Program-made: the position numbers and the translations under genes
NCBI RefSeq assembly: GCF_042186555.1
Contig: NC_133330.1
Location: forward strand, 172,282,535-172,346,534
Origin: Aquarana catesbeiana
Taxonomy: Eukaryota > Chordata > Amphibia > Anura > Ranidae
Direction: 5' to 3'
Length of the DNA: 64,000 nt
The notes under the pieces: model-generated
Databases searched by the model: none
What the model saw: only the letters and a program-made list of their open reading frames with translations
Told to the model about the DNA's origin: nothing
Shown here: positions 20,929 through 32,872 of the stretch, piece after piece
Layout: every line of letters begins with the position of its first letter
Numbering within the stretch: the first letter of the stretch is position 1

Positions 20929-22290
20929 CTATAAAGCTGCCTGCAACACACTGTGGCCAAAAACAGTCTCTTTTTGAGATCTCACATCCACCTGGTAATA
21001 CCTGGTGAACGTATGAACTGAAGACCAAGCGGCTGCTTTGCAAATCTGAGCCATAGACACCTGCTGGCGTACTGCCCATGATGCACTAACCCCTCTAGTG
21101 GAGTGTGCTCTTAAATCCCGGTGTGGAACCCTACGCTTTAATCCATACGCCTGGATAATAGTCTGACGAATGCACCTGGATATAGTTGAACTTGTTGCCG
21201 GCTGTCCTTTTTTAGGACCCTCAGGCAAGACAAAAAAAACAGTCAGTCTTCCAAAAGGGAGCTGACATTTCCAAGTAAACTTTTATCGCCCTCACCACAT
21301 CCAGTGAGTGAAGCGACCTTTCCTCCCTAGTCTTAAGGTTTGGGAAAAAAAGGAAGGTAAAATGATATCCTGATTCAAATGAAATTTGGAAACTACCTTC
21401 GGTAGAAAATCCGGACGAGGGCGCATGACCACTCTGTCCTGATGAAGAATCATAAAAGGGCAGCCAATTCTGACACCCTTCTAGCCGATGTTATAGCCAC
21501 CAAGAAAACTAATTTCCTGGTCAATAGGACAAAAGGGATATGCCTAATAGGTTCAAAGGGATGACTCTGTAAGGCTGACAGTACCAAATTTAGGTCTAAA
21601 GGACATAAAGGTGGTTTAAGCGGCAGCCTCAGGTGTGCCACTCCCTTGACAAAGGTTCGCACCAAAGAATGGGATGCAATTGGTCTTTGGAAAAAAACTG
21701 ATAAGGCCGAAATCTGTCCCTTAATTGTCCCTAAAGCGAGCTGCAAGTCTACTCCTGTTTGAAAAAAGGCGAGAACTCTTCCAATCGTATATCTACGAGG
21801 GTTCCATTTCCTTTTCTCACACCAAGAAATGTATGACTTCCAGATTCTATATTAGATAGCTCTAGAAACTGGCTTTGTAGCATTTATCAAAGTGTACAAG
21901 ACCGAACCCATAACACCACGGTCTTTCAATAGTCTGGTCTCAATAGCCAGGCCATCAAATTCAGCAACCGTAAAAAGGATGGAATATGGGCCCTTGAGAC
22001 AACAGGTCTGGACGGCAAGGAAGGACCAACAGGTCCCCTACTGCCAATTTCACAATCTCAGAGTACCATGATCTCCTGGGCCACGCTGGGGCCACTAAGA
22101 TCACCGGCCTCCATTCCTCCCGGATTCTGCGTAGTAAGTGCGGCAGAATTTGGATCGGAGGGAAGGCATATATCAGAGAATATTGATCCCAAGGAACTAC
22201 TAATGCGTCTATCCCGACAGCAAGCGGATCCTTGGTCCTGGATACAAACCTGTCCAGCTTGGCATTGAATCTGGATGCCAGCAGAACCAC
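20929..22290 (-). pseudogene. DIRS B post-RNase H domain and tyrosine recombinase, disrupted
   Basis: 21961-22290 encodes DALVVPWDQYSLIYAFPPIQ and VILVAPAWPRRSWYSEIV, the segment that follows RNase H in DIRS. 21450-21746 encodes the recombinase core ending ITSARRVSELAALL, with the first catalytic Arg. 20929-21228 encodes the second box AHSTRGVSASWA (His and Arg) and SVHTFTRYYQVD with the nucleophile Tyr candidate. The R-H-R-Y set is thus still visible, but stops and frameshifts separate the pieces (between 21746 and 21961, and between 21228 and 21450). Confidence 0.88.
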
Positions 22291-22317
22291 ATCTGGGGTC
22301 CCCCAGTATTGGCAGAT

Positions 22318-23811
22318 CTATAGAAAAACCTCGGGATGCAGGGACCATTCCCCTGGTAACAATTTCTGGCGACTTAGGAAATCCGCCTGCCAATTGTCCA
22401 CCCCCGGAAAAACACTGTCGACAGAAACGGCACATGTTTTTCTGCCCAGGTCAATATATGATCTACCTCTCTTTGGGCTGCCCGACTCCTGGTACCTCCC
22501 TCGTGGTTGATATATGCCACTACTATGGAGTTGTCGGACTAGACTCTGACAAGAAGACCCCGTAATCTGGACGTCCAGAATCGCAGGGCCAGATGAGCTG
22601 CCCGGATCTCCAATAGATTGATGGGCAGAGTCCTTTCTGTCTGGGACCATATTCCCTGAACAGACGCTTCCTCTAGGACTGCTCCCCAGCCGAGAAGACT
22701 GGCGTCCGTGGTTACAACTTTCCAGGCTACTGGTGGAAAAAATTTCCCTCTTTTTAAGTTGCTGCTTCTTAACCACCAAGAGAGGTTCCATAGAATCTGT
22801 GGAGATAGAATCATAGGCTGATCCAGGGTTCGAGCTGACTTGTCCCAGGCCTTTAGAATACTGTTCTGGAACACTCTGGGGTGGAACTGTGCATATGGCA
22901 CTGCGCTGAAAGATGACACCATCTTGCCCAGTAACCTCATGCACAGCCGAATAGAAGGTGTTAGTTCTTTTTTCACCTTCTGTACGTTCCACTATGGAGG
23001 CAACCTTTAAGGGCGGAAGAAACACCCTTTCTTGGGCAGTGTCCAAGATCAGACCCAGATACACCAAGGCTTGGGTCGGACAAAGAGCTGACTTGTCCAT
23101 ATTTAGCATCCAACCTAGGCGTTGTAAAACCCGTACTGTTCTTGACACGTTTTGAACTAGTATGGGACGAGAGCATTCCCTTAGAAGAAGATCGTCCAGA
23201 TATCCTACTACGTAGACTCCTTGAGACCTTAGGGAAGCTAACACTGGGGCCAAAATCTTTGTGAAGACCCTGGGGGCCGTGGCCAGACTGAAAGGTAGTG
23301 CCACAAATTGGAAATGACTGCCCTCTACAGCGAAACGTAAGAACCTCTGATGTGGACCGAATATCGGCACATGAAGGTACGCGTCCTTGATATCTATGGA
23401 CGCTAAATAGTCTCCCTTTCTCAGGGATTTTATTATTGAACGAACCGACTCCATGCGGAAGGATTGGACGTCTACAAAGAAGTTGAGAGCCTTGAGGTCT
23501 AAAATGGGCCTTACTTCCCCATTTGGTTTTGGCACGGTGAATAGGTTTGAGTAAAACCCCTTGAATCTTTCCTCGTGCGGAACCTTTACAATTACCCCCT
23601 GCGCCAGCAGATGGTGTAAAGCTAGGAATAGGCATCTTCTTTTCTCTGGATCCGACGGGATCCTTGAGTACAGAAACCGGATTGGTGGGATCTCTCGGAA
23701 CTCTATACTGTAACCGTGTTTTACAGTGGAAATGACCCATCTATCTTGAACCAGTTCTTCCAAACACCCGAAGCCTGCCCCCCACCTGTGAGAGCGGGGG
23801 TGCCCCTTCAC
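22318..23811 (-). pseudogene. DIRS B reverse transcriptase / RNase H, frameshifted
   Basis: The frame starts at 23811, overlapping the end of the gag-like frame by 4 bp. It shows RT motifs in order: SNLFTVPKPNGEVRPILDL, YLASIDIKDAYLHVPI, FVALPFSLATAPRVFTK and the catalytic GYLDDLL. Near 22976 the homologous reading moves to another frame (22539-22976: IRLCMRLLGKMVSSF, TTDASLLGWGAVLE, LPINLLEIRAAHLALRF). There a TAG interrupts before SDNSIVVAYINHEGG, and the end (GVDNWQADFLSRQ) is back in the first frame. Two frameshifts and one stop make it inactive, although it is well preserved. Confidence 0.9.
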
Positions 23812-25235
23812 AAGGTAGACTTGGAGTTGGGCTTGGGTGTCTTTGGGGCCCAGGGTTTCTTCTGACCCTGGGGTCTTTTAAACCCAGAGGGCTGAGGCCC
23901 TCCATACTGCTTAGGGGAAGAGGCATCAGGTCCTGGTGCATTAGGAATTTTATAAGAGGGCTGCTTCCCTTTCCTTTTAATAGGAAGCAGGGCACTCTTT
24001 CCTCCAGAGATCTTTTGGATGTATTTATCCAGATCCTCGCCAAACAAGCGCTCTCCATGGAATGGAAAAGCTGCGAGTAGCCTTTTACATGGTGTTTCAG
24101 CATTCCAGTTCTTTAGCCACAAGACTCTGCGCATATGAATTGACAGTAACACAAAACGAGACATCTGTTGGATTGAGTCTTTCAATGCGTCTACCGCAAA
24201 ACATAAGGCGTGAGGAATCTCCGATAACTCCTCAGCAGATTCCTCTTGGCAAGGTATGTTCTTTACCAACCTTTTAAAACGATCCTTTAGGGATTGGCAA
24301 ATCCCAATAGCTGCAACTGCTGGCTGAACTGATGCACCAGCCACCGAAAAGGAGGCCTTTAATAAGGACTCTAGCTTTTTATCAGCCGGATCCTTGAATA
24401 CCAGGGCATTATCCACTGGACAGGTTAAACTTTTATTCACAGAAGATATGGCAGCGTCCACCAAGGGTGTGCCCCATTTTTTCCTGAATTTCTCCTCCAT
24501 AGGATATAAGACAGAAAACCTTTTTGGAGGTAAGTATATCCTGTCAGGGTGCTCCCAGTCCGCGTAAACCACTTGCTCCAGTAACAGATGCAAAGGGAAC
24601 GCTTGGGAAATTTGCCGAGGTCGCAAAGATCCCAAAGTAGAACAGGAGAGTGCAGACTCCTGAACCGGGGGTAACTTAAACCCAATTCGTACCATCTCCA
24701 TTAGAGATTGGATAAACAATTTTTGGGAATGGGAGGCTGAAATTGGCTCCTCAGAGCCAGAGTCCTCAGCCGAGGATTCTTCAGCCTCTCGGTCCTTTAG
24801 GACCACCTCTTCCAAATCCTCTGCCCATTCTGGTTCCAGATCACCTGGACCCATCTGGCTATAAGAGTCCTGGTGCTCTAGTGACTCTCCACTTGGCCCA
24901 GGCTCAGGGGAGGGATTTCTCTTGCCTTGTTCCTTATACCTCGTTTTCTGGAAGACATTGCTTACACACGAGGAAGAAAAAAGGAGTACTCCCCACAAAC
25001 TACAACCAGCCGTTAACCTGTCACCACTGTGTACAAGACCACCAGACTCACGTGCCCAACAATCACTCTGTGTTTGCTCCACACGCACGCCAGGAGCTCC
25101 GTGCCTATTATTACTGGCCTGAGAGTGAGCGTGCACAACAGTGATCGGCGGCACGCCTACCGCACGGTGCATGCGCAGTACTGACGCACGTGAAGCACCT
25201 GCGACACGCACAGCAGTGGCGCACACACACGCCAA
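23808..25235 (-). CDS. DIRS B gag-like ORF, intact 475 codons
   Basis: The frame is uninterrupted. An acidic, Ser/Glu-rich segment comes first (about residues 110-165). The conserved gag-like core follows: HPDRIYLPPKRFSVLYPME, AAISSVNKSLTCPVDNA, FKDPADKKLESLLKASF and WLKNWNAETPCKRLLA. A basic, Pro/Lys-rich tail ends the protein. The first 90 or so residues, before RYKEQGKRNP, are low-confidence; the true start may be internal. By family it would be the structural protein of the DIRS particle. No cysteine-knuckle motif is visible. The polymerase frame begins inside its last codons. Confidence 0.78.
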   Translation of the reverse strand: MACVCATAVRVAGASRASVLRMHRAVGVPPITVVHAHSQASNNRHGAPGVRVEQTQSDCWARESGGLVHSGDRLTAGCSLWGVLLFSSSCVSNVFQKTRYKEQGKRNPSPEPGPSGESLEHQDSYSQMGPGDLEPEWAEDLEEVVLKDREAEESSAEDSGSEEPISASHSQKLFIQSLMEMVRIGFKLPPVQESALSCSTLGSLRPRQISQAFPLHLLLEQVVYADWEHPDRIYLPPKRFSVLYPMEEKFRKKWGTPLVDAAISSVNKSLTCPVDNALVFKDPADKKLESLLKASFSVAGASVQPAVAAIGICQSLKDRFKRLVKNIPCQEESAEELSEIPHALCFAVDALKDSIQQMSRFVLLSIHMRRVLWLKNWNAETPCKRLLAAFPFHGERLFGEDLDKYIQKISGGKSALLPIKRKGKQPSYKIPNAPGPDASSPKQYGGPQPSGFKRPQGQKKPWAPKTPKPNSKSTL

Positions 25236-25316
25236 AATTCAAAAATGCGCGCCAAAACCGGCCTTCTGTAATCTTAGACACAGGTTCTAGGTTTATACCA
25301 GCAGTTACAAAGGGAA

Positions 25317-25538
<222 letters not shown>

Positions 25539-26016
25539 CCAAAGGGAGTACTCACCATCCCAAGCAGCAGGGCCTGTCTTACCAGGCCCAATCTTCCCCC
25601 ATCATGGCGGGTAGCGCCTCTAAGGATCTTCAGGGACCGTCCCCCATATATTGGGGTCCACACCCCTGGACCTGTAAAGCACCCTTTCTAGTTTACCTTG
25701 GGCAAGATTGACCAGGAATACCAACTTAACAAGGGTCCAGCGCCTATAAAGGACACATTACAAGCAATACCTCGTTCTTGAACCGAGGTTCGGGTACCAT
25801 CCACTTTAGCTTTGTTATGCCATCCGAAGGGATCCGATGATAACGTCCTCAGTGGGACATTTTTTGAAGAAATTTGAAGAGCTTCAACAGCCATGACCAT
25901 CACCTTCAAGACACTGGCGAAAAAACTGAGGTACTTCCTGTATAGGAGGGGTTATATGGGAGGAACCGTCTTACTACTGGTTGCCAGTGTCCAATCACCT
26001 AAAGGTAAGCGTATAA

Positions 26017-26071
26017 CCCACATAGTCATTATTATGGTGCTCTGTGTCCCGTGATGTACGATAAAGAAAAA
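26017..26071. repeat. DIRS B right terminal inverted repeat
   Basis: Exact inverted partner of 20803-20857. Immediately beyond it the sequence is AATCCCAAAGGTGTTCTATC, which belongs to the flanking Tc1-like remnant. Confidence 0.92.
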
Positions 26072-26722
26072 TCCCAAAGGTGTTCTATCAGGTTGAGGTC
26101 AGGGCTCTGTGCAGGCCAGTCAAGTTGCTCCACCCCAAACTTGCTAATTCATGTCTTCATGGACCTTCTTTGTGCACAGTCATTTTGAAACAGGAAGGGA
26201 ACATCCTCAAACTGTTCCCACAAAGTTGACAGCATGAAATTGTCCAAAATGTCCTGGTATGCCGATGCCTTAAGAGTTCCCTTCAATGGAACTATGGGTC
26301 CAAGCCCAACCCCTGAAAAGCAACCCCACACCAAATGATTTGGACCAGTGCACAAAGCAAGGTTCAAAAAAAGACATTCGCGAGTTTGGGGTGCAGGATC
26401 TTTACTGGCCCACACAGAGTCCTGACCTCAACCCACTAGAACACCTTTGGGATGAATTAGAGCGGAGACTGCCAGCCAGGTCTCCTCATCCAACATTAAT
26501 ACCTGAGTTCACAAATGCACTTCTGGAAGAATGGTCAAACATTGCCATAGACACACTCCTAAACCTTGTGGGCTAGCCTTCCCAGAGGAGTTGAAGCTGT
26601 TAAAGCTGCAAAAGGTGGGCCAACTCAATATTTAACCCTACGGACCAAGACTGGGATGCCATTAAATTTCATGTGCGTGTAAAGACAGGCATCCCGATAC
26701 AGTATATTGTCAAAAGTATGTC
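26072..26722. mobile_element. Tc1-like remnant made of two opposed transposase halves
   Basis: From 26080 to about 26335 the transposase reads on the minus strand (GCFSGVGLGPIVPLKGTLK, then FVPFLFQND-type). From about 26370 to 26575 it reads on the plus strand (LYWPTQSPDLNPLEHLWDEL to NIAIDTLLNLVG). Both halves therefore point outward from the join near 26340-26370. The right end carries TATATTGTCAAAAGTATG, a Tc1-type tip. The left end is cut by DIRS B. It is non-functional. Confidence 0.75.
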
Positions 26723-27936
26723 CTGCAGTTATCCCCATGGTTTGTGTGATCATCTTTAAAATTAGACTAAAAGTATCATTGTGAATCAGATAATTACAGA
26801 ACACAACAGCTCACATACTTACTGCATTTTTCTTATTCCTTTGGCATTCTTCTTTCTGTAGCCACGGTCATATTTTGAAAGTTACATGCCATCAGCAAAG
26901 AGCACTATTGCAGCAAATCCATCCAACTGTCATTTTAGTGGGCATTCTATTCTATTTTTGTACAGCACTTAATGCAAATACAGATAGCTATGAGGATTGA
27001 TGTCTACAATACAAACGTTTAAGAACTTGGGTGAGGAATAGGATAGCAAAGGTATTTCCAAGGCATGAAGTGTAGAATACAATGATATTTATTTAAGAGG
27101 TATGTGGGAGAGAAGGACCCAACAGGGAACTAAAAGGTGATGTCAAAGGATGCTTTTCTTCAGAGTAATGTTAGCATTTTATGAGGCAGTGAAAAGATAA
27201 AGATAAGTGATATGATACAACACAATACAAACAGTGGTTCCTTATTTCAGTATACATTACATTTTACAGATTTGAGATGCATATTCATGACTGCATGGTA
27301 CAAAACAAAAACATATGCCTGTATCAGGTTATGATTACATAAAATCTGTGCTGAAAGAAATGCATACGTTGCCACTGATCAACTCCTTCTGACAATGACG
27401 ATTGCCAGTCATTCTGATCTACTGACTTGAATACCTTGTATCTGACCAGGAACAGGTACACAAGCCCACGGACCTGCTTACTTGCTTTAGACTAGTGACC
27501 CAGAGTATTAAAGCCAGAAAATTAGCATGACAGGCAACTAACATTTTCATTGGATGTCAGCACTGGTAACAAACACATCTGCCCGCATATAGTTTTCCTT
27601 GAATGATCCTGCAGTTTTTTACTTACTGTACAGAACTCCAGGAAGGAAGTTGCATTTGGTCAGAGGGAGAGAAATGAGAAAGTCCCTGCTACCTTACTGG
27701 CTGCACTGTGTTGCTATGGTAATGACTTCCTTGGTAATCAAACTTAAGGTGAATAGATGGCGGGAAGGGAAATGATTCAGGGCCGAGTGCATCAGGAGGG
27801 AAGGAGTGGGTTGAGAGAAGTGAGGTGACCACAGGATAGATTTAATAGGGGTTGGTTATCTCCTTAAAAAAAAAAATCTGCACCCTGATAATCATTGATT
27901 CATTCAGTTCAGGTAGATCTTCACCTCTCCAGGATT
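26723..27936. other. Unique-looking intergenic sequence, no gene seen
   Basis: No open frame of note, no element tips and no copies elsewhere in the window. It lies downstream of the EDEM3 3' end and could include distal 3' UTR. An AATAAA on the minus strand at 27088-27093 would be one possible distal poly(A) signal. Confidence 0.45.
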
Positions 27937-28135
27937 GCCTAGAGCAGTGGTCATCAACCCTGTCCTCAGGGCACAGTAACAGGCCAGGTTTTATGTATTA
28001 CCTTGTGGAGATGCAGACTAGAATACTGCAATCACTGAGCAGCAAATGATATCACCTGTGATCTATTTCAGTTATCTTGAAAACCTGGCCTGTTAGTGGG
28101 CCCTGAGGACAGGGTTGATGACCACTGGTCTAGAG
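27937..28135. mobile_element. hAT-like MITE with 8-bp target duplication
   Basis: The element is 27945-28127: CAGTGGTCATCAACCCTGTC at one end and its inverted form ending GATGACCACTG at the other. Flanks GCCTAGAG and GTCTAGAG are an 8-bp duplication with one change. Tips of this kind with an 8-bp target are usual in hAT non-autonomous elements. It has no coding capacity. Confidence 0.85.
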
Positions 28136-28315
28136 CAAATACAGTTGATCTCCTACAGATATTTCATTATTAAAACAATCCAAGAGAAAGAAATGGCGCT
28201 AAAGAAAATTATACTAACAATACTTCACTTGTTAGTTCAATGTAACTAACAATTGTACTTAAAACAATAGCAGCTTGACAATTCACAAAGATTTGTGTAA
28301 TGATTTCAGATGTTA

Positions 28316-28767
28316 ACTTAAAGAGGAACTGAACTCTGGAAGCTGTGCCCAAAAAATACAGGCAGAGGGCAAATGACTAGTCACCAGTTCTGCACAGTTT
28401 CTATGGGTGGAGGTGGCCATCATGATAGAGGCATGGTTTTGCACCCTTACGACAGAGCCTCCAAGCAAGAACAGTGAGCAACACAATAGTGACATGACCA
28501 AATCTCACTCTAAATTTCCTGAGATTAGCAGTTAGAAGCAGTCTTAGTTCTAGCACTGCAGATATAAAGGTATGAGGCACAGGAGTGCCCAGGTCATCTC
28601 ACATACCAGGAAGTGAAATGCTATTTTATCAGGAGGAATTCCATAATAATAGTAATAAAAGAAAAAAAAAAAAAAAGTACGCTTTTCAGGGTACTGCTTA
28701 GGCACAAGTAACATTTCTATATGTTCCCTATAACAGAATAGCTTTACAGTTTTCAGTTCCACTTGAA
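28316..28767. mobile_element. MITE-like repeat
   Basis: CTTAAAGAGGAACTGAA at the left matches, inverted, TTCAGTTCCACTTGAAG at the right, with two mismatches. An A-run lies at about 28663-28677. No coding sequence. It marks the limit of the repeat-free stretch that probably holds the EDEM3 3' UTR. Confidence 0.6.
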
Positions 28768-29247
28768 GTGCTGTTCCCAGTATAAGAATGTATACCCTAA
28801 ATGACACTCAACAAAATTTGAAGATTAATTCACAATCATTTACAAAATGTACTCAAGCACATTTTAAGCTTTAAAAGAAATACACATATCTATGTTTAAA
28901 AAGGATCTAGAAAGTATTTTCCTTGATCAAAGTTCTGGCAAAATGTAAAAGGACCCTATGGTTTAATCTATTACAGAATCATTAGCAAGCAAGTATTGTA
29001 CACCGTAGCCCTTTCCTTAAAATCTTGAAATAGATAAATAAAAAATAAAAAAAAAAGATCAAAATAAAAAAGTGCTATAGACATTTACAAACAGGATTGT
29101 TTTGCCAAAAATATTATGCGTAAGAGAGTCAGAATGTACCATCTCCTACTTTAGAACGGTCAATCTGATCCTTGTTTCTTGCCAGTGTCAGTTTCTTTCA
29201 TGGTACAGTAGCGATTTCCTTCAAAAAGTTCTGACTTGACCTAATAC

Positions 29248-30501
29248 TTTATTTGCAGCTGTTAAACCCAACATCTCACTACTTAACAGCAAATATTGCA
29301 CAGTAGAACTTGAGTACCCTAGGCAAAACACCATGTAATAAATACATTCTGTTTACTGCTTGTTTACCCTTGTTTCATTTTAATATTCAGATGCGGTTTG
29401 CTGCACTATGAAGCTTTGAACTACTATGGCAGCGAGCAACATGAAGATGCTACTGTATGTTCTGGACAAAACTAGCTACTGCACCATACAACACAGTTCA
29501 ATGCCATAGTGCAACTTTCCCCATTTACAACTATAAATCTGCACTTGTTTACTGGAGCTTTTTGGTAATCCTTATGACTGCCATTTCTGCAGCTCTTCAT
29601 TATTAAAAAAAAAAAAACCCAAATACTCATATTTGATATTATGAAAGTTTACTGGCAATTTTAACCTAGCCTGGGGTTCTCCCCTTTCCGTTGATACTTG
29701 CTGGGGGTTAAAAGGTATTTCAAGAACATGTATATTATTAAAAAAAAAAAAAAATAATAATAATAATCTCTTTTCAAGTTTAAATAGTACACACTTTTTG
29801 TGAGATGGGAAATTAGAATGATATTTTTCACAATATTTTTCACAACATTTTACAGACTGATGTAAAAATATGGCTTTAAATTAAAAAGAAAAACAAAAGA
29901 AAATAAAAAAATATATTAGACAGAAAAAAGCATTATGGTCCCTATTGCCCATGCTGAGTATTGCTACCTTTGCCATTAGTTGTTAAAAAAAAAAAAAAAA
30001 AATACATATAAATGTCATGGTTCAATCAGAGTTACAAATCAATAAACAAAATTATATTTTGGTTATTGACCTATCACAAATTCCCTGAAGAATTCAGGAT
30101 TTCAAGAACTGCTGTGATGACGTCTTTTGCACAAGTGTCAAAACAATTTAATAAATAAACCTAACAATATACCCAAACCCAGTTCTCAATTTAAAACAAA
30201 GATGAGGATAGACGTCTTTCAAAAATGCTATAAGCATTCGCTTCCTTACTTTATCAAAGCACTTGGCAGATCATAAAAATAGAACTTTGATCTTTTACAT
30301 ATAATTTATGAAGTGTTGAGAGTCAATGGATCCTTAAGAACATTTGGAACCGTCATGCCTTGGTGATTGTGGACCCAATAAAATCTCACAGAAGACAATG
30401 CTAGGTATGATCCTTCATGTACAATGTTAACAATAAGCTCTTTCCCTTAGGGAAGGCTTTGAATACCATTTCAATAGGAGTTCTAAATTCAGTTATTTTG
30501 G
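29248..30501 (-). other. edem3: EDEM3 3' UTR (probable extent)
   Basis: The sequence after the EDEM3 stop codon is free of interspersed-repeat tips down to about 28770. It is AT-rich with several homopolymer runs, as expected of a long 3' UTR. A minus-strand AATAAA at 29248-29253 is a candidate poly(A) signal about 1.25 kb after the stop; others further on are possible. The end is not fixed by sequence alone. Confidence 0.45.
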
Positions 30502-30878
30502 TCATAGTTCATCTTTCTCCATCATTTCAAAAGCTTCAATATCTTCTTTCCAATCTGCCAATATGGACTCTATTGGCTGCACTTTTTTGTCCCATCTTTC
30601 AGATTTAGATTTTTCTGAATTCTGAATCTTATCTCCAGTGCTCTGTGTATCTTCAGGAAGAGCAGGTTTACTGTCCGGTGAGACATCTTCATTCTTAGGA
30701 TGAAGAGAACTGTCAGTTTTGTGGGGTTGGGAAGTTTCAGACTTTGATTCTGATACGGTTTCCTCTTCAGAGTCCTGGGTATCTGCTAAATTCTGTTGAG
30801 ATAATGAAGTTTCTGTTTGAATATCTTTTCGAGAGTCATTTTCTGTTGATTTCTGTGTACCACTCTCCTCTTCCAAAT
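30502..30878 (-). CDS. edem3: EDEM3 terminal coding exon (acidic tail and KDEL)
   Basis: EDEM3 is an ER-luminal alpha-mannosidase-like protein that trims misfolded glycoproteins for ER-associated degradation. This exon begins after a TTTTAG acceptor (30879-30880) in phase 1 and encodes about 124 residues: an acidic, Ser/Glu/Lys-rich low-complexity tail, then KKVQPIESILADWKED, IEAFEMMEKDEL and TGA at 30502. The KDEL end is the ER retrieval signal and is conserved in vertebrate EDEM3, as is the preceding motif. The first codon is completed by the G that ends the 43171 exon, giving Asp, or by the A of the possible cassette exon, giving Asn. The frame is intact and the gene looks functional here. 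Confidence 0.96.
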
Positions 30879-31021
30879 CTAAAACAGAACAAAAAATAGT
30901 TTAGTGCAAAATAATTTTTCACATTATTTATTACACAAATACCATGAGGTCCAAAAGCAAGACCATTAGCTTTATCACAAATCATTGATTAAAAAAACTG
31001 ATCTTGTATAAAAAGTATATT

Positions 31022-31930
31022 TTAATCACTTCAGCCCCAGAAAGCTTTACCCCCTTAATGACCAGGCCATTTCTTGCGATATGGCACTGCAGTACTTTAA
31101 CTGACAATTGCACGGGCGTGCAAAGCTGTACCCAAATAAAATGGATGTCCTTTTTTCCCCACAAATAGAGCTTTCTTTGGTGGTATCACCTCTGCAGTTT
31201 TTATTTTTTGCACTATAAAACAAAAAAAAGTGACAATTTTGAAAAGAACAACAATATGTTTTATGTTCTGCTATAAAACACATACAAAAAAACAAAAAAA
31301 TACCAATCAATTTAGGTCAATATGTATTCTGCTACATATTTTTGGTAAAAAAAATCCCAATAAGCGTATATCGATTGGTTTGCACAAAAGTTATCGCGTC
31401 TACAAACTAAGGGATATTTTTTCTTTATTTTATTTTTTTTTTACTAGTAATGGCGGCGAGTTTGAACGGGACTGCAACATTGTGGTGGACAAATCAGACA
31501 CCTGACACTTTTTTGGGAAATATGCACGGTTACTGTACTAATGACACTGGCAGGGGAGGGGTTAACATCATGGACGAGCAAAGGGATAACTGTGTACCTA
31601 GCTGGTGCTTGATAACTGTGTGGGGGTTAGTCTGACTGGATGAAGACAAGATCTCTAGCTTCTCACCTGTCAGAACGGCTATCTGCCTTGTTTACATAGG
31701 CAGATCGCCGTTGTGCCTCTCTGGGGAACGATCATGGGTGGCAGGCAGACATTGGGTCCGCCAGACCCACTGATTGGCATCCCCTGTGTCCAGAGTGCGA
31801 TTGCGCCTCCGGCGGTTCGTGTGTGCCCCCCCAGTGTCTATTGCACTAAATGACATACAGGTATGTCGTTTCGAGCAATAGAGCCAACCTGCCACAGTAC
31901 AATTTCGGTAGGTGGTCAGCAAGTGGTTAG
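31022..31930 (+). mobile_element. TTAA-flanked repeat, family R copy 1
   Basis: The element starts TCACTTCAGCCCCAGAAAG after TTAA (31022-31025) and ends AAGTGG followed by TTAG, one change from TTAA. Internal landmarks shared with the other copies are CACAAATAGAGCTTTCTTTG, a TTTTGCACTATAAA-type A/T tract, TACATATTTTTGGTAAAAAA and GCGTATATCGATTGGTTTG. It encodes nothing recognisable. TTAA flanks and CCACTT-type tips suggest a piggyBac-like non-autonomous element, by inference. Confidence 0.75.
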
Positions 31931-31984
31931 CATGAGATTACAGAAATAAAAGTTTCAGCCCCTAGTCAGATTGTCATAGGAAAT

Positions 31985-32160
31985 ATAATGGGGGGAGAGT
32001 TACTAACAGTGGAGAGTGCAAAATCTGGTGCAGCTCTGCAGAGAAACCAATCAGCTTCCTGGTTTTATTGTCAGGGCTCAATTGAAAAAGCTGGAGTTAG
32101 AAGCTGATTGGCTAACATGCACAGCTGCACCCGATTCCGAGTATTCCAGCTTTATGCCGG
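31985..32160. mobile_element. Foldback MITE, family M1 copy 2
   Basis: GTGGAGAGTGCAAAATCTGG, CCAATCAGCTTCCTGG, AAGCTGATTGGCTAAC and a degraded CCAGCTTTATG right tip are in the same order as in copies 1 and 3. Left tip TTACTAACAGTGG. No coding capacity; lies in an EDEM3 intron. Confidence 0.72.
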
Positions 32161-32339
32161 CTTCCTAGCATCCAATGCGCATGACAGAATAGCGTGATTG
32201 GCTCTCAATGGAGCCAGTTCACATAGCTCTGGGCGGCCGCGGTCCGCATTGAAGAAAGGTCCTGTGCAGCTTCTGGTCAGGCAGATCTAAAGTGGCCACA
32301 GCACTTGTAGACCATATGTGAAGCTAAATTAATTGAAAA

Positions 32340-32700
32340 ACAATTGTAACCAAGATTCAAATCCCACATAACAAAGGATGATGTATTCCAGTTTCAAAGG
32401 CAGGTCATACACAAATTTTTTTCTTTGTTCAAGCAACATTTCGAACAAATTAAAATGCATAGATTCACCTTGAATGTGTGGATGGGGGAAACCCTCCTTC
32501 AGAGCTATTCTATTCTGACAGCAAGCAAGCTTCACCGCTGTCAGAATGCACCCATTGGGTGAAAAATTTCCAGCAGGCTGGTTGTACAGTAGTCGTTCGA
32601 GAGATCGACTTCTGTACAATCAGCCTGCCCATAGATGGACTGAAATTCGATCCCTGCTGAACCAGTCAATTTTTGATCTATGGCCAACTTAAGACATCAT
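32340..32700. repeat. Repeat-like sequence, unclassified
   Basis: Short inverted pieces (ACAGCAAGCAAGC with inverted forms, GCAGGCTG...CAGCCTGC, TTGTACAG...CTGTACAA) suggest a small foldback repeat. Ends are not clear and nothing is encoded. Confidence 0.35.
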
Positions 32701-32872
32701 TCACATTTTCAAATCAGTGATGAGATGTGGGAGACTCAGCAGGGCTTTCTAGCGATCAGCTGCAGGTGGCAAGCCCCATTGAAAGCACCTATTTATAGCT
32801 GCTTGAGCAGCGATTACCTTTAGAATGATGGGCCCTGGAAGCAGACAGTCCGAAACCAGGGCCAATCATCCA

